A stretch of DNA of 42,513 nucleotides from Gordonia sputi NBRC 100414 (GTDB lineage Bacteria; Actinomycetota; Actinomycetes; Mycobacteriales; Mycobacteriaceae). The stretch lies in the NCBI RefSeq assembly GCF_000248055.1, contig NZ_BAFC01000139.1, forward strand, positions 1 to 42,513, in the 5' to 3' direction. A program made the translations under genes and the position numbers. Positions 39,772-42,513 of the stretch are shown here, one piece after another (the stretch's first letter is position 1; the number at the start of each line of letters is the position of its first letter). The notes beneath the pieces were generated by a model, which saw only the letters and a program-made list of their open reading frames with translations, had not been told where the DNA came from and did no database searches.

Positions 39772-40110
39772 CTGCCGGAGTGGAATCTCCGCGGCACCTG
39801 GATCGCCGATGACGAGGGGCACTTCGAGATTCACAGCCTGCAGCCGGCGCCGTACCAGATCCCCACGGACGGTGCGTGCGGCCAACTCATCGAGGCCGCG
39901 GGATGGCATGCCTGGCGACCCGCGCACCTGCACTTCAAGGTGAGCGCGCCGGGCTACGAGTTGATCACCACGCAGCTCTACTTCCCGGGTGATCCGCACA
40001 ACGACGACGACATCGCCTCGGCCGTCAAGCCTGAACTGATGCTCGACCCGCAGCCGGTCGAGGGAGGCGTCGCCGTGACGTACGACTTCGTCCTCGATCC
40101 CGAGGCCTGA
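39772..40110 (+). pseudogene. catA: catA remnant: C-terminal part of catechol 1,2-dioxygenase
   Basis: The 112 codons from LPEWNLRGTWIADDEGHFEI to YDFVLDPEA match the C-terminal 40% of intradiol catechol dioxygenases (about 280 residues). It keeps the iron-binding Tyr in APYQIPTDG (39853-39855) and the two His of PAHLHF (39925, 39931). The N-terminal half, which holds the linker dimer domain and the first Tyr ligand (Tyr164 in Acinetobacter CatA), is missing. No start codon with a ribosome-binding site serves it. It is joined to the LysR remnant in a different frame. Its own terminator hairpin (40123-40154) remains. It must be inactive as a catechol dioxygenase. Confidence 0.9.
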
Positions 40111-40122
40111 GTTCAGCTTTCA

Positions 40123-40154
40123 GATCGGGCGTCCGCAGTGTCGGACGCCCGATC
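40123..40154 (+). terminator. 13-bp hairpin after the catA remnant
   Basis: GATCGGGCGTCCG (40123-40135) and CGGACGCCCGATC (40142-40154) pair perfectly around the loop CAGTGT, 12 bp after the catA stop. It has no T-tract. It probably ended the original catA transcript. Confidence 0.75.
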
Positions 40155-40175
40155 GACGACCAGGGAAGGTCGATC

Positions 40176-41771
40176 ATGTTGGTAGCACCGACAACACTTG
40201 TCGCCGGCACAACGTCGGACGACCTGGCGCGGGTCCGCGGTCAGGCGTCGTCGTGGCGTTCTCCCGAGATCGCCATCGCCGACCGGGATCTCACCGACGC
40301 GGCGCTGAGCGACCTGATCACGACAGCGGATTCCCTTGGCGAGGAATCCTTCTCGCGTGCTGTCGGTGCGATCGTGTCATCGCGGGCAGGCCACTTCGCG
40401 CCGATCCCACACCTCGACGCCGCTGTCGAGATCTTCCGGACCTTCCTGCGGCACGAGATGATCGACGGCTGGCTCTACGTCCGCGAGTCCGACGGTTACC
40501 TCCATCCGTATCTCGTCATGGACATCACGCTCGAGCACGGTGACCGAACGCATGGTCCGCGAATCAAATTCACGATGGAAGCAGACAATGCCACCGTGAA
40601 GCGGCCCTCACGCAAGCCGCGGGTCCTGTACTTCGAAGACACCGATGTCGTCGGCAAGACACCCGCGGATGTGCTGTTGGCAGGCGGTGCCTACAAGGAG
40701 AGCGCCGACCTCAAGGCCGAGTACCAGGCGCGTCGTGACCGCTACCAGCACATCATCGACACCGGTTTCGGACAGCAGTACACGTTCAGCGGCAAAGTGA
40801 TCCGTACCGACGACTATCGCTCACCCAACTCGCGGAACAATCGCAAGGTGGTGCACGACGTCGCACCCGACGAGATCGCACCGCTACGGATGGTCGCCGC
40901 TTCGGTGCTCTACGACAACAACCGTTACGGCGGAGACGATTTCGGTCCCGTGCCGGTCACCACGGCCGTGCGAGTGTTCGATCTCGGCGCGCAGGACTTC
41001 CTCGACGTCAACACGGCCGACCTCGCCGAGTACGTCTACGAGACGCACCTGCAGGACAAACTCGTTCTGCCCGACGACCAACGCGAGCTGCTGAACATTC
41101 TCACAACAGATATTTCGGTGTTCACCGGCGACATCATCGGCGGGAAGTCGGCGGGTAACGTCATCCTCGCCAAAGGGCGGCCAGGCGTCGGCAAGACACT
41201 CACCGCCGAGGTCTATGCGGAGGTCACCGGACGTCCGCTGTACTCGATCCACTCCGGATCACTGGGCATCACAGCCGAATTGGTGCGCAAGAACCTCGAA
41301 GTGATCTTCGATCGAGCCAAGCGGTGGGACGCGGTTCTCCTGCTCGACGAGGCCGACGTGTTCGTCATGGAACGCGGACTCGACCTCGCGCAGAATGCCA
41401 TCGTCGCCGAATTCCTGCGCACCCTGGAGTATTTCGACGGCTTGCTGTTCCTCACCACCAACCGCATCGACGGTGTCGACGAGGCGATCCTCGCCCGCTG
41501 TGCGGCGATCATCTCCTACGCGCCGCCCGGACCCAAGGACGCCCGACAGGTCTGGCAGATCCTGGCCGCGGGTAACGACGTCATCCTGGGAGAGGACCTG
41601 CTCGACGACCTCGTGGGCGGGTTCCCCGACATCACGCCGCGCGACATCAAGATGCTCCTGCGGCTCGCGCTGCGTATGGCGCGGCATCGTGACGTCGAAC
41701 TCGACGCGTCGGTGTTCGCGAGCAGCGCGGTGTTCCGAGGGCTGACATACGTGCCGCGTTCGCAGAGATGA
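40176..41771 (+). CDS. AAA+ ATPase of unknown function
   Basis: The 531-residue protein has an unrecognised N-terminal half (1-300) and a C-terminal AAA+ module. Walker A is GRPGVGKT (residues 334-341), Walker B VLLLDEAD (Asp391, Glu392) and sensor 1 LLFLTTNRID. The second region of homology is ILARCAAIISYAPPGPKDAR, where ARC occupies the place of the usual arginine-finger segment. Beta-strand-like sequence (GWLYVRESDGYLHPYLVMDI) in the N-terminal half suggests a substrate-binding domain. No membrane segment is visible. ATG at 40176 has GGGAAGG 7 nt upstream. It is transcribed alone, 66 bp after the catA remnant. I would not assign a substrate; remodelling or unfolding of a partner protein is the family's general activity. 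Confidence 0.82.
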   Translation: MLVAPTTLVAGTTSDDLARVRGQASSWRSPEIAIADRDLTDAALSDLITTADSLGEESFSRAVGAIVSSRAGHFAPIPHLDAAVEIFRTFLRHEMIDGWLYVRESDGYLHPYLVMDITLEHGDRTHGPRIKFTMEADNATVKRPSRKPRVLYFEDTDVVGKTPADVLLAGGAYKESADLKAEYQARRDRYQHIIDTGFGQQYTFSGKVIRTDDYRSPNSRNNRKVVHDVAPDEIAPLRMVAASVLYDNNRYGGDDFGPVPVTTAVRVFDLGAQDFLDVNTADLAEYVYETHLQDKLVLPDDQRELLNILTTDISVFTGDIIGGKSAGNVILAKGRPGVGKTLTAEVYAEVTGRPLYSIHSGSLGITAELVRKNLEVIFDRAKRWDAVLLLDEADVFVMERGLDLAQNAIVAEFLRTLEYFDGLLFLTTNRIDGVDEAILARCAAIISYAPPGPKDARQVWQILAAGNDVILGEDLLDDLVGGFPDITPRDIKMLLRLALRMARHRDVELDASVFASSAVFRGLTYVPRSQR

Positions 41772-41790
41772 CCGGTCGATGCCGGCTGCG

Positions 41791-41796
41791 TAGCCT
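41791..41796 (+). promoter_or_regulatory. -10-like TAGCCT before the MOSC gene
   Basis: TAGCCT ends 6 nt before the ATG at 41803, compatible with a leaderless mRNA. The sequence GGGAGC between them is too close to the ATG for a normal ribosome-binding site. Confidence 0.4.
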
Positions 41797-41802
41797 GGGA
41801 GC

Positions 41803-42354
41803 ATGGAGCTCAGGTACGACGTCGAGATCGTGACGTTCGTCGTCTCACCTGCGCACGCCTACTTCGGACGACCGAAGGACGGTCCGGCCGCAGACGTGCC
41901 GACCGAGACTCCGTCGAGCGTTGAGATCATCGCCGACAAGGGGATTCGTGGCGACAGGTTCTTCGGCGTGCGCGCTCACACCGAAGCTGCCGTGACGTTC
42001 TTGGCGCTCGAGGCGTGGGAGGCGGCGGCTGGCGACGTCGACCCGGTTGTCGCGCGACGCAACGTGGTGGTGCGGGGCCTCGAACTCGACCCGCTGCGCG
42101 GGCGGGAGTTCAGCGTCGACACCGGCGATGGTCCGGTGCGATTTCGCGGCGGACGTCCGGCGCACCCGTGCGCGTGGATGGACACGATGGCCGGCGAGGG
42201 TGCCCGCAAGGCGCTGATCGGTCGCGGCGGCCTGCGGGCCCAGCCGCTGACCTCGGGGACGCTGCGCCTGGGCCGGGCGTCGATCGTCACCGACATCGAA
42301 CTCGACGCCGCCCGCGCCGCCGCGCAGGTCAAGCGCGCGCAGCCGCTGGGGTGA
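41803..42354 (+). CDS. MOSC-domain protein
   Basis: The 183-residue protein matches the MOSC (molybdenum cofactor sulfurase C-terminal) domain. Recognised parts are SVEIIADKGIRGDRFFGVRA, VVARRNVVVRGLELDPLRGREF and GPVRFRGGRPAHPCAWMDTM, including the conserved Cys. MOSC proteins usually bind or act with the molybdenum cofactor or related sulfur chemistry. It has no N-terminal MOSC-associated beta-barrel domain, so it is a stand-alone type. The upstream TAGCCT suggests its own promoter. The neighbouring AAA+ gene ends 31 bp before it. Confidence 0.85.
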   Translation: MELRYDVEIVTFVVSPAHAYFGRPKDGPAADVPTETPSSVEIIADKGIRGDRFFGVRAHTEAAVTFLALEAWEAAAGDVDPVVARRNVVVRGLELDPLRGREFSVDTGDGPVRFRGGRPAHPCAWMDTMAGEGARKALIGRGGLRAQPLTSGTLRLGRASIVTDIELDAARAAAQVKRAQPLG

Positions 42355-42384
42355 ACCCTCCGCTGGTCGAGCGGCGAGCCTTCT

Positions 42385-42431
42385 GCTGGTCGAGCGGGCG
42401 CGAGCGCTGCGAGCACCCGAGTCGAGACCAC
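42385..42431. repeat. 47-bp GC-rich intergenic repeat, right copy
   Basis: Same 47-bp element as at 64-110, same orientation, differing at one position (GCTGCG for GCAGCG). A partial copy precedes it at 42361-42378 (CGCTGGTCGAGCGGCGAG). It follows the MOSC gene by 30 bp. After it (42432-42513) is non-coding sequence with related fragments such as CTCGATCAGCG. Confidence 0.8.
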
Positions 42432-42513
42432 TTCTCCCGCTGGTGATCTCGACAGGCTCGATCAGCGTTGACGGCTCGCTCCGCGGTTGACGGCTCGGTC
42501 GGCGGGCGGCCCA

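Overview
This is a 42.5-kb piece of a high-GC actinobacterial chromosome. Codon use, many GTG starts, short TAnnnT-to-ATG leaderless promoters and gene content point to the Mycobacteriales, most likely Gordonia or a close relative (Rhodococcus, Williamsia). Two independent clues support this. A 47-bp GC-rich repeat of a kind I associate with Gordonia/Rhodococcus genomes sits at both ends (64-110 and 42385-42431). Several genes also follow the order of the Mycobacterium tuberculosis Rv0896-Rv0910 region: gltA2, then echA6, an Rv0906-like metallo-hydrolase, ctpE, an Rv0909-like protein and an Rv0910-like protein. There are no rRNA, tRNA, CRISPR, transposase or phage genes.

Layout. 1-3.9 kb: an MpaB/DUF2236 oxygenase and 5-oxoprolinase subunits pxpB-pxpC (minus strand), then a divergent PfkB-type sugar kinase. 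4.0-8.1 kb: citrate synthase, an FKBP isomerase and a DNA photolyase whose only start codon lies in a long hairpin, meeting a double-domain Lrp/AsnC regulator tail to tail. 8.2-13.3 kb: a DHA2 drug exporter, a pair of 128-bp intergenic repeats, and a minus-strand operon of HTH regulator, membrane protein, ABC ATPase and ABC permease. 13.3-18.4 kb: a flavoprotein monooxygenase, an EchA6-like acyl-CoA binding protein, an NCS1 purine/pyrimidine-type permease and an XdhC-like protein. 18.4-24.4 kb: TetR regulator, metallo-hydrolase with a short leader ORF, CtpE-like calcium ATPase, then Rv0909-like and Rv0910-like proteins with a 3-methyladenine DNA glycosylase inserted between them on the other strand. 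24.5-26.8 kb: a large membrane-anchored von Willebrand A protein with an internal 27-bp repeat.

26.8-40.1 kb is an aromatic-acid catabolism region. A LysR regulator is divergent from pcaF-pcaD-pcaI-pcaJ, the last steps of the 3-oxoadipate pathway. A large LuxR (LAL) regulator with a defective-looking Walker A motif follows. The ben genes come next on the minus strand: benA, benB, and one 930-residue polypeptide that joins BenC (reductase), a repeat-bearing linker, an FCD ligand-binding domain without its DNA-binding half, and BenD (diol dehydrogenase). Divergent from benA, a second LysR gene is frameshifted and then joined by an apparent deletion to the last 112 codons of catA (catechol 1,2-dioxygenase). 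The window therefore encodes benzoate to catechol and enol-lactone to central metabolism, but the catechol to enol-lactone steps are broken or absent here. 40.2-42.4 kb: an AAA+ ATPase of unknown role and a MOSC-domain protein.

The items most worth following are the BenC-FCD-BenD fusion, the lysR::catA deletion scar, the paired hairpin-rich repeats found only between convergent genes, the split Rv0909/Rv0910 pair, and the LAL regulator with Asn in place of the Walker A lysine.
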